Both the position numbers and the translations under genes were made by a program. Shown piece by piece: positions 23,171 to 32,385 of a stretch of 64,000 nucleotides of DNA. Numbering within the stretch: the stretch's first letter is position 1; the number at the start of each line of letters is the position of its first letter. This stretch comes from Phyllobacterium calauticae. Its GTDB lineage: Bacteria; Pseudomonadota; Alphaproteobacteria; Rhizobiales; Rhizobiaceae. Where the stretch lies: the NCBI RefSeq assembly GCF_019991125.1, contig NZ_JAGENB010000010.1, positions 1 to 64,000 on the forward strand. The letters run 5' to 3'. The notes below the pieces were generated by a model that worked only from the letters and a program-made list of their open reading frames with translations, searched no databases and was not told the origin of the DNA.

Positions 23171-24349
23171 TTATTGCGCACTTCTTGCCGCGGCGAGCGC
23201 CTTTTCCAGATCGGCGATGAGGTCTTTGGTATCCTCGAGGCCAACCTGCAGGCGGATGAGCGGACCCTTGTAATGCTTGCCCGTCAGCACCCGGTCGGAC
23301 AGGTTGACCTGAAGCGCGAGGCTCTCATAGCCGCCCCAGGAATATCCGAGCGCGAAAATATCAAGGGCATTGAGGAAAGCCCGGGCCTGTTTTGTCTCGC
23401 CTTCGATGACAATCGAGAACACGCCGGCAGCGCCGCTGAAATCCCGCTTCCACAGGGCATGCCCCGCGTGGCTCTCAAGCGCCGGATGCAGGACCTCGAT
23501 CACGCCGGGCTGCTTTTCCAGCCATCGCGCTATTTCGAGCGCGTTTTCGCCATGGCGCTCCAGGCGCAGTGCCATCGTGCGCAAGCCGCGCAGGACATAA
23601 TAGGCATCGTCGCCGCCCACGCACAGACCAATGGCCGTATAGGTATCGTCCAGCTGCCTGAAGCATTTTTCATTGGCGGAAATCGTGCCCATGAGAATAT
23701 CCGAATGGCCGGACGGATATTTCGTTGCCGCGTGAATGGAGATATCGACGCCGAAATCCAGCGGCTTCAGGTAGAGCGGCGTTGCCCAGGTGTTGTCCAT
23801 CATGACGATGGCGCCTGCCGCGTGCGCCTTCTCGACGATTGCCGGAATATCCTGAATTTCAAACGTGTTGGAGCCGGGGGATTCGGTAAAGACAACAGCC
23901 GTGTTGGGACGGATGAGCTTTTCGATGCCGGCGCCGACCAGCGGATCGTAGTACTCGACCTCGATGCCGAGCCGCTTGAGCGTCGTATCGCAGAAATAGC
24001 GCGTGTTGCCGTAGACGCTGTCGACCATCAGCAGGTGATCGCCCGGCGACAGGAACGCCAAAAGGGGAATGGTTACCGCGGCAAGGCCGGACGGCACGAG
24101 CAGCGTGCCGAACGAGCCCTCCAGTTCGTCGATGGCCTGGCACAGCGCGTCGGTCGTGGGGGTTCCATGCGTGCCATAGCCGTATTTCTGCTTGTGGCTG
24201 GCCATGGTTTCCGCATCGGGAAACAGCACCGTCGAGGCATGGACAATGGGCGGATTGACGAAACCGTGATAATCCCTGGGATCGTAGCCTCCATGGGCCA
24301 GGCGTGTGTTGATCCCGAATTTTGCCATTTTGTCCGACTCTCTGCCCAT
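23171..24349 (-). CDS. metC: Cystathionine beta-lyase
   Basis: A 392-residue PLP enzyme. The ATG at 24349 is preferred over 24328 because AGAGGA sits 7 nt upstream. Family motifs: YGYGTHGTPT near residue 60, TLLVPSGLAAVTIPLLAFL, VMMDNTWATPLYLKPLDFGV, and SIHAATKYPSGHSDILMGTI with the PLP-binding Lys. The enzyme cleaves cystathionine to homocysteine, pyruvate and ammonia in methionine synthesis. A metC next to aap genes is a known arrangement in rhizobia; here a phosphatase gene lies between. Confidence 0.88.
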   Translation of the reverse strand: MGRESDKMAKFGINTRLAHGGYDPRDYHGFVNPPIVHASTVLFPDAETMASHKQKYGYGTHGTPTTDALCQAIDELEGSFGTLLVPSGLAAVTIPLLAFLSPGDHLLMVDSVYGNTRYFCDTTLKRLGIEVEYYDPLVGAGIEKLIRPNTAVVFTESPGSNTFEIQDIPAIVEKAHAAGAIVMMDNTWATPLYLKPLDFGVDISIHAATKYPSGHSDILMGTISANEKCFRQLDDTYTAIGLCVGGDDAYYVLRGLRTMALRLERHGENALEIARWLEKQPGVIEVLHPALESHAGHALWKRDFSGAAGVFSIVIEGETKQARAFLNALDIFALGYSWGGYESLALQVNLSDRVLTGKHYKGPLIRLQVGLEDTKDLIADLEKALAAARSAQ

Positions 24350-24483
24350 GGAATATCCTCTGCACTGCGATGCCAACAATTGTAACTGCTGGGAGAAGTC
24401 GATAAAGCCACGGCGTTCCTGTTGCAACAGGCGAGCACAGCGGGCGTGGAAGAATAAGGCCGCTTGGGTCGATGGGAGAAACA

Positions 24484-25281
24484 ATGACTGATGCCAGCAA
24501 TCCGCAATCCCTGTCCGGCCTGAAGCGCGCGCGCCGCTCGATCGTCAATTTCCTGCGCCGCATGCGGGCACCGGCCTATCCGAACAGCCCGGCAGCCTGG
24601 ACCGGGGGCATGTCGATGGCGGCGGTCCTGATCTTTTTCTTCATTCTGCTGCTGCATCCCTTCGACGATCCGCTGTCGCGCAACCTGTCCTCGCATCAGG
24701 GGCCGCTGAGTTCCCTGCGGCTGCTGACGGATATCGGTTTGTCGCAATGGTATCTGATCCCGGCGTTTGTCATTGCGGTTTGTCTGATCGGCATCGACTG
24801 GCGCAAGCTGCCCCATGCCAAACGCGTGCGTCTCGGCCTCATCTATGCTCAGGCGACGTTTGCCTTCTGGTCCGTGGCGCTGTCGGGAATTCTCACCAAT
24901 ATCGCCAAGTTCTGCATCGGGCGGGCCCGGCCGAAATTCATCGACACCCTTGGGGCCAACGGCTTTTCGCCGTTTCACGCAGGGTATGATTTCGCCAGTT
25001 TCCCCTCGGGGCACTCAACCACGATGGGTGCGGTCGGTGCGGTTCTGGCGCTTTGGTTTCCGCGCTGGCGCGTGCCGATCATCCTGGCAACCATGTTCAT
25101 TGCCTTTACGCGCATCATCGCCAGGGCGCATTATCCAACGGATGTGGTCGCGGGCTACAGCGTGGGCTTCCTATTCACTCTTGCGCTTGCCAGATTCCTC
25201 GCCGGGCGCCGGGCGGCTTTCCTGTTCGATGGCACTCGATTCTTCCCGGTTTTGCGTTTTCGCGAGCGCTTCTGGCGCTGA
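24484..25281 (+). CDS. PAP2-family lipid phosphatase
   Basis: A 265-residue protein from the ATG at 24484, with GGGAGA upstream. All three PAP2 motifs are intact: KFCIGRARP (K-x6-RP, from residue 142), FPSGHS, and RIIARAHYPTDV. About five to six membrane spans surround them, placing the active site on the periplasmic side. The size and motif spacing fit LpxE/PgpB-like enzymes acting on lipid A, phosphatidylglycerophosphate or undecaprenyl diphosphate; the substrate is open. It is divergent from metC. Confidence 0.85.
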   Translation: MTDASNPQSLSGLKRARRSIVNFLRRMRAPAYPNSPAAWTGGMSMAAVLIFFFILLLHPFDDPLSRNLSSHQGPLSSLRLLTDIGLSQWYLIPAFVIAVCLIGIDWRKLPHAKRVRLGLIYAQATFAFWSVALSGILTNIAKFCIGRARPKFIDTLGANGFSPFHAGYDFASFPSGHSTTMGAVGAVLALWFPRWRVPIILATMFIAFTRIIARAHYPTDVVAGYSVGFLFTLALARFLAGRRAAFLFDGTRFFPVLRFRERFWR

Positions 25282-25371
25282 TCGGGGTTTTTGACCAAGA
25301 AATAATCGAAAATTCCATTCCGAAGCAGCCATTCCGCCGTTTCTGCAAAAATATTGAGCAAAGATTATCCC

Positions 25372-25400
25372 TTGACCAAACACGTAGAATGGCCTTCGAT
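25372..25400 (+). promoter_or_regulatory. Possible promoter of the aap operon
   Basis: TTGACC (25372-25377) is followed after 17 nt by TTCGAT (25395-25400), about 115 nt before aapJ. The -35 box is good, the -10 box weak. Nitrogen or sigma-54 elements were not seen. Confidence 0.3.
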
Positions 25401-25513
25401 ACAGGGGTGAATGGGAGACATGCTGGAGCCTTAAAAGGGTGTGGGGGAACCCGCTGGCATGTAAAATTTCTCTCTTGGGAACCACGGGCAACAATTAAAA
25501 GGGTTTAGTCGTT

Positions 25514-26542
25514 ATGAAAAATCTTGTTTTGAAGAGCGTTCTGGGGGTATCGGCGCTGCTCTTGCTGGCTTCTGCGGCCTCTGCCGGCACGCTGGATGAC
25601 GTCAAGAAAAAGGGCTTTCTGCAATGCGGCGTCAACACCGGTCTGGCCGGATTTGCTTCGCCGAACGACAAGGGCGAATGGTCCGGTTTTGACGTCGACT
25701 ATTGCCGCGCTGTCGCCGCCGCCATTTTTGGCGATGCAACCAAGGTGAAATTTACGCCGCTTTCCGCCAAGGACCGCCTGCCAGCGCTGCAGTCCGGTGA
25801 AATCGACGTTCTGATTCGCAACACCACATGGACGCTGAGCCGTGACTCGCAGGGCTTTGATTTCACCGGCGTCAATTATTACGACGGCCAGGGCTTCATG
25901 ATCAACGCCAAGAAGCTGTCGGGTATCAATTCCGCATTGCAGCTTTCGGGCGCTTCGGTCTGCGTTCAGTCCGGCACCACGACGGAGCTCAATCTGGCCG
26001 ACTATTTCAAGGCCAACAAGATGGAATACAATCCCGTCGTGTTCGAGAAGCTTGAAGAGGTCAACGCCGCCTATGATGCCGGACGTTGCGACGTGTACAC
26101 CACGGACCAGTCCGGCCTGTACGCCATTCGCCTGACGCTCTCGGCACCGGACGATCACGTCGTTCTGCCGGAAATCATTTCCAAGGAGCCGCTCGGTCCC
26201 GTTGTCCGTCAGGGCGACAGCCAGTGGGCGCACGTCATCCGCTGGGTGCATTACGCCATGCTGACGGCCGAAGAGCTTGGCATCACCAAGGCCAATGTCC
26301 AGGATCTGATCAAGAGCGACAGCCCGGAAATCAAGCGCGTGCTCGGCCAGGAAGCCAACACCAAGCTTGGCACCGATCTCGGCCTGACCAATGATTGGGT
26401 TGTCAACATCGTCAAGGCTGTGGGCAATTACGGCGAAGTGTTCGAATCCAATATCGGTTCCGGCAGCAAGCTGAAGATTGCGCGCGGCATCAATGCTCAG
26501 TGGAGCAAGGGCGGCCTGCAATACGCAATGCCGATCCGCTGA
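25514..26542 (+). CDS. aapJ: General L-amino acid ABC transporter, substrate-binding protein
   Basis: A 342-residue periplasmic binding protein with a signal peptide cut after ASA (about residue 23). It begins the mature part with GTLDDVKKKGFLQCGVNTGL, and continues with GEWSGFDVDYCRAVAAAIFG, the pattern of family-3 solute-binding proteins. The length and sequence match AapJ of rhizobia. AapJQMP imports a broad range of L-amino acids and influences their efflux. A hairpin and AT-rich spacer separate it from aapQ, which fits the need for more binding protein than permease. Confidence 0.95.
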   Translation: MKNLVLKSVLGVSALLLLASAASAGTLDDVKKKGFLQCGVNTGLAGFASPNDKGEWSGFDVDYCRAVAAAIFGDATKVKFTPLSAKDRLPALQSGEIDVLIRNTTWTLSRDSQGFDFTGVNYYDGQGFMINAKKLSGINSALQLSGASVCVQSGTTTELNLADYFKANKMEYNPVVFEKLEEVNAAYDAGRCDVYTTDQSGLYAIRLTLSAPDDHVVLPEIISKEPLGPVVRQGDSQWAHVIRWVHYAMLTAEELGITKANVQDLIKSDSPEIKRVLGQEANTKLGTDLGLTNDWVVNIVKAVGNYGEVFESNIGSGSKLKIARGINAQWSKGGLQYAMPIR

Positions 26543-26567
26543 TTTTTTGAAGTCATCGATCTGAAAT

Positions 26568-26596
26568 CCGGGAAGGGGGCTCGTCCTCCTTTCCGG
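26568..26596 (+). promoter_or_regulatory. Intercistronic hairpin between aapJ and aapQ
   Basis: CCGGGAAGGGGG (26568-26579) pairs with CCTCCTTTCCGG (26585-26596), 12 pairs including two G-T. The following 60 nt are almost only A and T. It probably limits read-through or protects the aapJ message, giving excess binding protein. Confidence 0.6.
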
Positions 26597-26664
26597 GGGA
26601 ACAATTAAAAAAATAACAAAAATAAAAATAATAAAAATAAACGGTTAAAAGAAATGAGGGGTCA

Positions 26665-27858
26665 ATGGCATCGCAGGATATTACGCCTGCCGGTACAGGC
26701 AGCGCCAAAGTATCACTTCTGAACGATCCGAGAATTCGCGGCTATATCTATCAGCTCGTCGTTCTGGTTGTACTGGTTGCTGTGGGTTACTGGTTTGTCA
26801 ACAACACTATTGCCAATCTGCAGCGCGCCAATCTGGCAACGGGTTTCGGTTTTCTCGATGGCCGCTCCGGATTTGATATCAGCTCGCATCCGTTCACCGA
26901 CTACTCAAGCGACTCGACCTATATAAAGGCGCTTTATGTCGGTATTTTGAACACGATGCTGGTTGCCGTCGTCGGTATCATCACCGCGACGATCATCGGC
27001 TTCATCATCGGCGTCGGGCGGCTTTCGCACAATTGGCTTATCCGCAAACTGTGCACGGTCTATGTCGAGGTTTTCCGCAATATTCCGCCGCTGCTGGTTA
27101 TTTTCTTCTGGTATTCCGGCGTTTTGGCGGTTTTGCCCCAGGCACGCCAGAGCATCGCGCTGCCGTTCAGTTTCCTGAACAATCGCGGTTTCTTCTTTGC
27201 CGTGCCGGTTTTCGGCCAGGGTGCCTGGCTGGCTGGCGTTGCCTTTGTGCTTGCCGTCATCGGCGCCTTTCTGGTCCGTCGCTGGGCCAATAAACGGCAG
27301 ATGGCGACCGGCCAGCGCTTTCCGGTGTTGTGGACCTCGCTGGCGCTGATCATCGGCCTGCCTTTCCTGGCATTCGCGCTCAAGGGCTTTCCGGTCACCA
27401 TGAATTATCCGGAACTCGGCGGCTTCAACATCAAGGGCGGCGCTCTGGTCGGACCGGAGTTCATGTCGCTCTATCTCGCGCTGTCCTTCTACACCGCATC
27501 CTTTATTGCGGAGATTGTCCGGGCCGGCATTCGCGGTGTGGGAAAAGGCCAGAGTGAGGCGTCGCATGCGCTCGGGCTGCGCGCAGGGACAACGACGCGG
27601 CTTGTCGTCGTGCCGCAGGCCCTGCGCATCATCATTCCGCCGCTGACCAGCCAGTATCTCAACCTGACGAAGAACTCGTCGCTTGCGGTCGCGGTCGGCT
27701 ATCCCGATCTGTTTGCCGTCGGCGGAACCATCCTCAACCAGACCGGCCGTTCCATTGAAGTGGTGGCGATTTTCATTGTGATCTATCTCAGCCTGAGCGT
27801 GCTCACATCGCTGTTCATGAACTGGTTCAACGCCAAAATGGCATTGGTGGAGCGCTGA
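26665..27858 (+). CDS. aapQ: General L-amino acid ABC transporter, permease
   Basis: A 397-residue inner-membrane permease with GAGGGG upstream of its ATG. The conserved cytoplasmic loop that docks to the ATPase is visible as [20 protein letters not shown], with [11 protein letters not shown] after it, the pattern of the HisMQ permease family. The protein is longer than simple HisM/Q permeases because of a large internal insert, as is normal for AapQ. Its stop lies 2 nt before the next start. Confidence 0.95.
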   Translation: MASQDITPAGTGSAKVSLLNDPRIRGYIYQLVVLVVLVAVGYWFVNNTIANLQRANLATGFGFLDGRSGFDISSHPFTDYSSDSTYIKALYVGILNTMLVAVVGIITATIIGFIIGVGRLSHNWLIRKLCTVYVEVFRNIPPLLVIFFWYSGVLAVLPQARQSIALPFSFLNNRGFFFAVPVFGQGAWLAGVAFVLAVIGAFLVRRWANKRQMATGQRFPVLWTSLALIIGLPFLAFALKGFPVTMNYPELGGFNIKGGALVGPEFMSLYLALSFYTASFIAEIVRAGIRGVGKGQSEASHALGLRAGTTTRLVVVPQALRIIIPPLTSQYLNLTKNSSLAVAVGYPDLFAVGGTILNQTGRSIEVVAIFIVIYLSLSVLTSLFMNWFNAKMALVER

Positions 27859-27860
27859 TC

Positions 27861-29018
27861 ATGGCCGATAACAATCTGAGTTTCGTTCGTACTGAAATGC
27901 TGCAGGGCCAGACGCCGCCGCTGGGCGAGCGGGGAATCGTCCGCTGGATACGCATCAACCTGATGGCAACGCCCGTCGATGCCGCTCTGACGGTGTTTGC
28001 GCTCTTCCTTCTCGTCTGGTTCGTGCCGCCGATGATCAACTGGCTGTTCGTCCAGGCTTCCTGGTCGGGGGTGGATCGGGCGGTCTGCGCGACGGTGTCC
28101 CAGGGCGGTACCCAGCCGGAAGGCTGGTCGGGTGCCTGCTGGGCCTATGTGAACGCCAATTTCAACCAGTTCATGTATGGCCGCTATCCGCAGGACCAGC
28201 ACTGGCGTGTCAACATTGTCGGCGTCATGTTCGTCGTCCTGTTGGTTCCGCTGCTGATCCCGAGGATTCCCTTCAAATCCGCCAATGCGATCGTGTTTTT
28301 CTTTGTCTTCCCGATCGTTGCATTCTTCCTGCTGGTTGGCGGCTGGTTTGGCCTTCCCTATATCGAAACGGCGACGTGGGGCGGTCTGCTTGTCACGCTG
28401 GTCCTGTCTTTCGTCGGCATTTCCGTGTCCTTGCCGCTCGGCATCGTCCTGGCCTTGGGACGCCGGTCGAAAATGCCCGTCATCAAGATGCTGTGCGTCG
28501 TTTTCATCGAAATGGTGCGGGGCATCCCTCTGGTGACCGTGCTGTTCATGGCCAGTTACATGCTGCCATTGTTCCTGCCGCCGGGCGTGACCTTCGACAA
28601 GTTCCTCCGCGCCCTGATCGGCGTGGCGCTGTTCGCATCGGCCTATATGGCGGAAGTGGTGCGCGGCGGCCTGCAGGCAATTCCCAAAGGGCAGTACGAA
28701 GGTGCTGACTCGCTGGGATTGAGCTACTGGCAGAAAACCGGCCTCATCATCCTGCCGCAGGCGCTGAAAATGGTGATCCCGGGGATCGTCAATACCTTCA
28801 TCGGTCTGTTCAAGGATACATCGCTGGTGTCCATCATCAGCATGTTCGATCTGCTCGGAACCGTGCGTCAGCACTTCAACGATGCCAATTGGGCATCCCC
28901 GCAAACCCCCATATCCGGCCTGATTTTCGCCGGTTTCGTATTCTGGATTTTCTGTTTCGGCATGTCGCGTTATTCCATCTTCATGGAACGCAGGCTGGAC
29001 ACAGGACATAAACGCTAA
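27861..29018 (+). CDS. aapM: General L-amino acid ABC transporter, permease
   Basis: A 385-residue permease, partner of AapQ. The docking loop reads [20 protein letters not shown], followed by [20 protein letters not shown]. The N terminus is cytoplasmic and the first large periplasmic loop contains several Cys and Trp residues ([17 protein letters not shown]). AapQ and AapM form the heterodimeric channel. Confidence 0.95.
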   Translation: MADNNLSFVRTEMLQGQTPPLGERGIVRWIRINLMATPVDAALTVFALFLLVWFVPPMINWLFVQASWSGVDRAVCATVSQGGTQPEGWSGACWAYVNANFNQFMYGRYPQDQHWRVNIVGVMFVVLLVPLLIPRIPFKSANAIVFFFVFPIVAFFLLVGGWFGLPYIETATWGGLLVTLVLSFVGISVSLPLGIVLALGRRSKMPVIKMLCVVFIEMVRGIPLVTVLFMASYMLPLFLPPGVTFDKFLRALIGVALFASAYMAEVVRGGLQAIPKGQYEGADSLGLSYWQKTGLIILPQALKMVIPGIVNTFIGLFKDTSLVSIISMFDLLGTVRQHFNDANWASPQTPISGLIFAGFVFWIFCFGMSRYSIFMERRLDTGHKR

Positions 29019-29029
29019 GGAGCATCTGC

Positions 29030-29833
29030 ATGACCACTCAAAACGTTGTCGATCCATCCGAAATTCATGTCGACCGCTCGCTCATGCAGGTCTCCAAGAC
29101 CGATGTAGCCGTCGAGATTACCAACATGAACAAGTGGTATGGCGATTTCCACGTCCTCAAGGACATCAACCTCAAGGTGATGCGCGGCGAGCGCATCGTC
29201 ATTGCCGGACCGTCGGGGTCGGGCAAGTCGACGATGATCCGCTGCATCAACCGCCTCGAAGAGCACCAGAGCGGCAAGATCCTTGTCGACGGCATCGAAC
29301 TGACCAACGACCTGAAAAAGATCGATGAAGTCCGGCGCGAAGTGGGCATGGTGTTCCAGCACTTCAATCTGTTTCCGCACCTGACGATTCTGGAAAACTG
29401 CACGCTCGCGCCGATCTGGGTGCGCAAGATGCCGAAGAAGAAGGCGGACGAGATTGCCATGCATTATCTCGAGCGCGTCAAGATTCCGGAACAGGCCAAC
29501 AAATATCCCGGCCAGCTGTCCGGCGGCCAGCAGCAGCGTGTAGCCATCGCCCGTTCGCTGTGCATGAACCCGCGCATCATGCTGTTCGACGAACCGACCT
29601 CGGCGCTCGATCCGGAAATGATCAAGGAAGTGCTCGACACCATGGTGCAACTGGCCGAAGAGGGCATGACCATGGTGTGCGTCACCCACGAAATGGGCTT
29701 TGCCCGTCAGGTGGCAAACCGTGTGATCTTCATGGATCAGGGCCAGATCGTCGAGCAGAACGAACCGGCGGCATTCTTCGACAATCCGCAGCACGAGCGC
29801 ACCAAGCTGTTCCTCAGCCAGATCCTGCATTGA
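29030..29833 (+). CDS. aapP: General L-amino acid ABC transporter, ATP-binding protein
   Basis: A 267-residue ATPase with AAGGAG upstream. Walker A is GPSGSGKST (about residues 61-69), the signature is [14 protein letters not shown], Walker B is [14 protein letters not shown] and the switch His is in VTHEMG. It energises transport through AapQ/AapM at the cytoplasmic face. Its stop overlaps a possible TTG start of the next gene (TTGA). Confidence 0.97.
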   Translation: MTTQNVVDPSEIHVDRSLMQVSKTDVAVEITNMNKWYGDFHVLKDINLKVMRGERIVIAGPSGSGKSTMIRCINRLEEHQSGKILVDGIELTNDLKKIDEVRREVGMVFQHFNLFPHLTILENCTLAPIWVRKMPKKKADEIAMHYLERVKIPEQANKYPGQLSGGQQQRVAIARSLCMNPRIMLFDEPTSALDPEMIKEVLDTMVQLAEEGMTMVCVTHEMGFARQVANRVIFMDQGQIVEQNEPAAFFDNPQHERTKLFLSQILH

Positions 29834-30561
29834 GAATTCTGCGCATCGTCGTGACATCCATCGCAGCGGCCCTCGTGGCCGCTGTTTTGCTGTTTGTGGC
29901 GGGTGCCCTGATACCGCGGGCGTTCTTCGTGCAGACAGCCTCTCCGCCGCTCGCTGGCCGTACCGTCCTTCTCTTGTCCAATCCCATTCATACGGACATT
30001 GCATTTCCCGCCGATCCCGATGTCATGGCGCGGCTGTCCATCCTGAACGGGGAGAATTTCCAACTGACCGACCCGCGTATTGCCTGGATTGTTGTGGGCT
30101 GGGGAGGGCGCAGCTTCTATCTTGAAACCCCCACCTGGGCCGAACTCAAATTCATGCCCCTGATGCGTGGTTTGACGCTTGATCGTTCCACGATGCATGT
30201 GGAGCCCATCGGGGTCGTCAACACGGACCAGCCCGGTATCGAGCGGTTGACGGTCGGCCCCGAAGCCTTCGAAGCGATGCTTGCGCATATGCTCGGTAGT
30301 TTCCGGCTGAACGCCGAGGGCAAGGCGATGATGATCGAAGGCGCCGGATATGGTCTGAATGACCGTTTCTTCGAAGCCAATGGTTATTTCACCGCATTGC
30401 TCGGCTGCAATACCTGGACCGGCGCCGTATTGCGGGCCGGCGGCCTGCGCACCGGCGCCTGGAATCCCTTGCCGCAAAGCCTGGTCTGGTCACTCAAGCG
30501 CTACAACAATGCGACTGGCGATCAAATCTCGCCGTTGGGCTTTTCCGCATCAAATCCATAA
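29830..30561 (+). CDS. DUF2459 / TIGR02117-family membrane-anchored protein
   Basis: About 243 residues. The most likely start is the TTG at 29830, overlapping the aapP stop as TTGA; a GTG at 29851 is an alternative. One N-terminal span ([20 protein letters not shown]) leads to a domain with [35 protein letters not shown] and [15 protein letters not shown]. That His, Trp-Gly-x-x-x-Phe-Tyr, and Cys-Asn-Thr-Trp pattern is that of TIGR02117/DUF2459, a conserved family of unknown function with a possible cysteine-hydrolase-like centre. Its end overlaps the convergent gene by 40 nt. Confidence 0.75.
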   Translation: MRILRIVVTSIAAALVAAVLLFVAGALIPRAFFVQTASPPLAGRTVLLLSNPIHTDIAFPADPDVMARLSILNGENFQLTDPRIAWIVVGWGGRSFYLETPTWAELKFMPLMRGLTLDRSTMHVEPIGVVNTDQPGIERLTVGPEAFEAMLAHMLGSFRLNAEGKAMMIEGAGYGLNDRFFEANGYFTALLGCNTWTGAVLRAGGLRTGAWNPLPQSLVWSLKRYNNATGDQISPLGFSASNP

Positions 30562-31799
30562 AGCCAGTCGAAACCCGCCACGAACTTTTCAGCAGGCCGG
30601 TTGCGCAGCAGCAGGTTGCGGGCAAGCGCCACCGGCCCCTTGGCGTGATAGGCCAATTGATTGAGCGCGCCGCGCCGCACCACCGACTCGATGCGCTTTG
30701 TCCGGTTCCTGGCATAGGCCGCCAGGGCTGCGGGCCAGTCCTCGCGGCCATGGCCGAGTGCGGCGGCAAGAGCACAGGCGTCCTCGATGGCCATGGCTGC
30801 GCCTTGGGCCGCATAGGGCGTCATCGCGTGGGCCGCGTCGCCGATCAGCACAAGCCGCTCATCCCGCAGGAAGCTGCACCGCTTCATTTCGAACAGGCGC
30901 CAGGGTGTCCACTGCCCGGCCGACAGCACCAGGTCGCGGATGCCCGGATGCCACCAGTAGAAATCCCTGGTAAAATTCTGGTTCGGCGCCTGGGGATTGA
31001 CTTCGATCTCCCAGCGCCCGGGGTTTTTCCGGTCGCGCGCCACCGCCACGAAATTCATCAGCTCGCCCGAACGGATGGGGTAGGCGATAAGGTGCGCATT
31101 GCCGCCGGTCCAGGCAACGACATTGGTTCCTTCAGGCAGGAGGGCGCTGAACGAAGCAGGGAGGCGATTGGCAGGCACGGACACGCGCCAGGCGATGGAG
31201 CCGGTATAGCGGGCGCGATCAAGGTCTGACAGCGCATTGCGGGTGTTCGACCAGACACCGTCGGAGCCCACCAGCAGGGCGCCGCGATGCTCTTCGATGC
31301 GGTCGTTGTATTGCACGCGAACCAGCACGCCCTGAGCGTCGCTGTTGTGATGGGTAACGGCCGATTCCAGCTGCATGGCGATGTTGCCGCGCTGGCGCAC
31401 TTCGGCAAGGAGTGCCTGCTGCAGGTCGGCGCGGTGGCAGACGATGTAGGGCGCGTGCCAGCGTTGTACCGCGGCCTTGCCGATGGGCAGGTGCAACAGC
31501 TTCTCCCCGCTCACGCCGTCCTGCAGGCAGACCGCATCCGGCTGCACGGCATGGGGCATCAGCCTGTCCAGGACGCCGAGGCGGCCGAGCAGGCGGGTGG
31601 CATTGGGCGAAAGCTGCAATCCGGCGCCCGCTTCAGCCAGAATGGCGCTCTTCTCAAAGATCTGGACGGCAAAGCCTTTGGCGCTCAGCGCCAGCGCCAG
31701 TGTCAGGCCGGCGATACCGGCACCCGCAATGATGATTTGATCAGGATTGGGAGTTCGCCTGTTGCGAGCCGTCTTCAGATCGATGACGGGCGTTTGCAA
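30522..31799 (-). CDS. FAD-dependent monooxygenase (salicylate-hydroxylase-like)
   Basis: A 425-residue flavoprotein beginning at a TTG directly after the upstream TGA; no ATG exists near the N terminus. Motifs: GAGIAGLTLALAL (FAD ADP-binding), LVGSDGVWSNTRN (DG motif) and LVLIGDAAHAMTPYAAQGAA (GD motif), the set for class A flavin monooxygenases. A substrate cannot be named; relatives hydroxylate salicylate-like aromatics or ubiquinone precursors. It is probably translated together with the zf-CHCC gene upstream. Confidence 0.85.
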   Translation of the reverse strand: MQTPVIDLKTARNRRTPNPDQIIIAGAGIAGLTLALALSAKGFAVQIFEKSAILAEAGAGLQLSPNATRLLGRLGVLDRLMPHAVQPDAVCLQDGVSGEKLLHLPIGKAAVQRWHAPYIVCHRADLQQALLAEVRQRGNIAMQLESAVTHHNSDAQGVLVRVQYNDRIEEHRGALLVGSDGVWSNTRNALSDLDRARYTGSIAWRVSVPANRLPASFSALLPEGTNVVAWTGGNAHLIAYPIRSGELMNFVAVARDRKNPGRWEIEVNPQAPNQNFTRDFYWWHPGIRDLVLSAGQWTPWRLFEMKRCSFLRDERLVLIGDAAHAMTPYAAQGAAMAIEDACALAAALGHGREDWPAALAAYARNRTKRIESVVRRGALNQLAYHAKGPVALARNLLLRNRPAEKFVAGFDWLYGFDAEKPNGEI

Positions 31800-32048
31800 T
31801 CAGGCAGCCTTGTTGTCCACATAGGTGCAGCCGGCAGGAACCGTTTCCCCGGCGGAGAGCGCCGCATCGTAACGGTACAGCGTCGAGCAGTAGGGGCAGA
31901 CCTTTTCATTGTCATCGCCGAGGTCGAGGAAGACATGCGGGTGATCGAAAGGCGGATTGGCGCCGACGCACATGAATTCCTTGACGCCAATGCTAATGGC
32001 GGCGTGACCAGCGCTGTTCTGGAAGTGGGGAATGCTGTGTCCGGCCAT
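31800..32048 (-). CDS. zf-CHCC zinc-finger protein
   Basis: An 82-residue protein from the ATG at 32048. The zinc-finger residues are Cys in KEFMCVGANPPFDHPHVFLD, the His of that same stretch, and the pair CPYC in EKVCPYCSTLYRYD. This CHCC finger is shared with mitochondrial complex I subunit NDUFS6. The bacterial role is unclear. The stop abuts the monooxygenase start. Confidence 0.85.
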   Translation of the reverse strand: MAGHSIPHFQNSAGHAAISIGVKEFMCVGANPPFDHPHVFLDLGDDNEKVCPYCSTLYRYDAALSAGETVPAGCTYVDNKAA

Positions 32049-32385
32049 GTGTCGCTCCTGGGCTTTCAGTCGATAGGCAAAGGTGTTGTCATTCTCATAG
32101 AGCAATTCCGCGGCGAAGAAAATCGCTTCTGCTGCGCTAAAGCGAGGCAATCTGACACAAGTGGCGGCTGGTTCCGCCGCAACCGGCATTATGGCGGGTC
32201 TTCAGCCTGGTGCCGCATGAGAAATTCATCGCGAAAGGCTTTGTTTCCGGTGTAAGCTGCCGCGTGCCGATTTTTATCGGGCTGAGGAGGGATTGGGCCG
32301 CGATTGCTATAAAACCTTCAAGAGACTTGACTAATGTGGCCTGTGATTCCGCTTTTGACGGGACTATTCCAATCGGAGAATGACA
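32049..32385. other. Intergenic region upstream of ppk
   Basis: About 340 nt between divergent genes. It should hold the ppk promoter; no Pho-box-like pair of direct repeats was found. The only fixed element is GGAG at 32375-32378, 7 nt before the ppk start. Confidence 0.4.

Noticed and set aside
29560-29829. Extension of the DUF2459 gene into aapP
   Set aside because: The extension is a shadow of aapP; the membrane-anchor sequence begins at the TTG or GTG after 29830.
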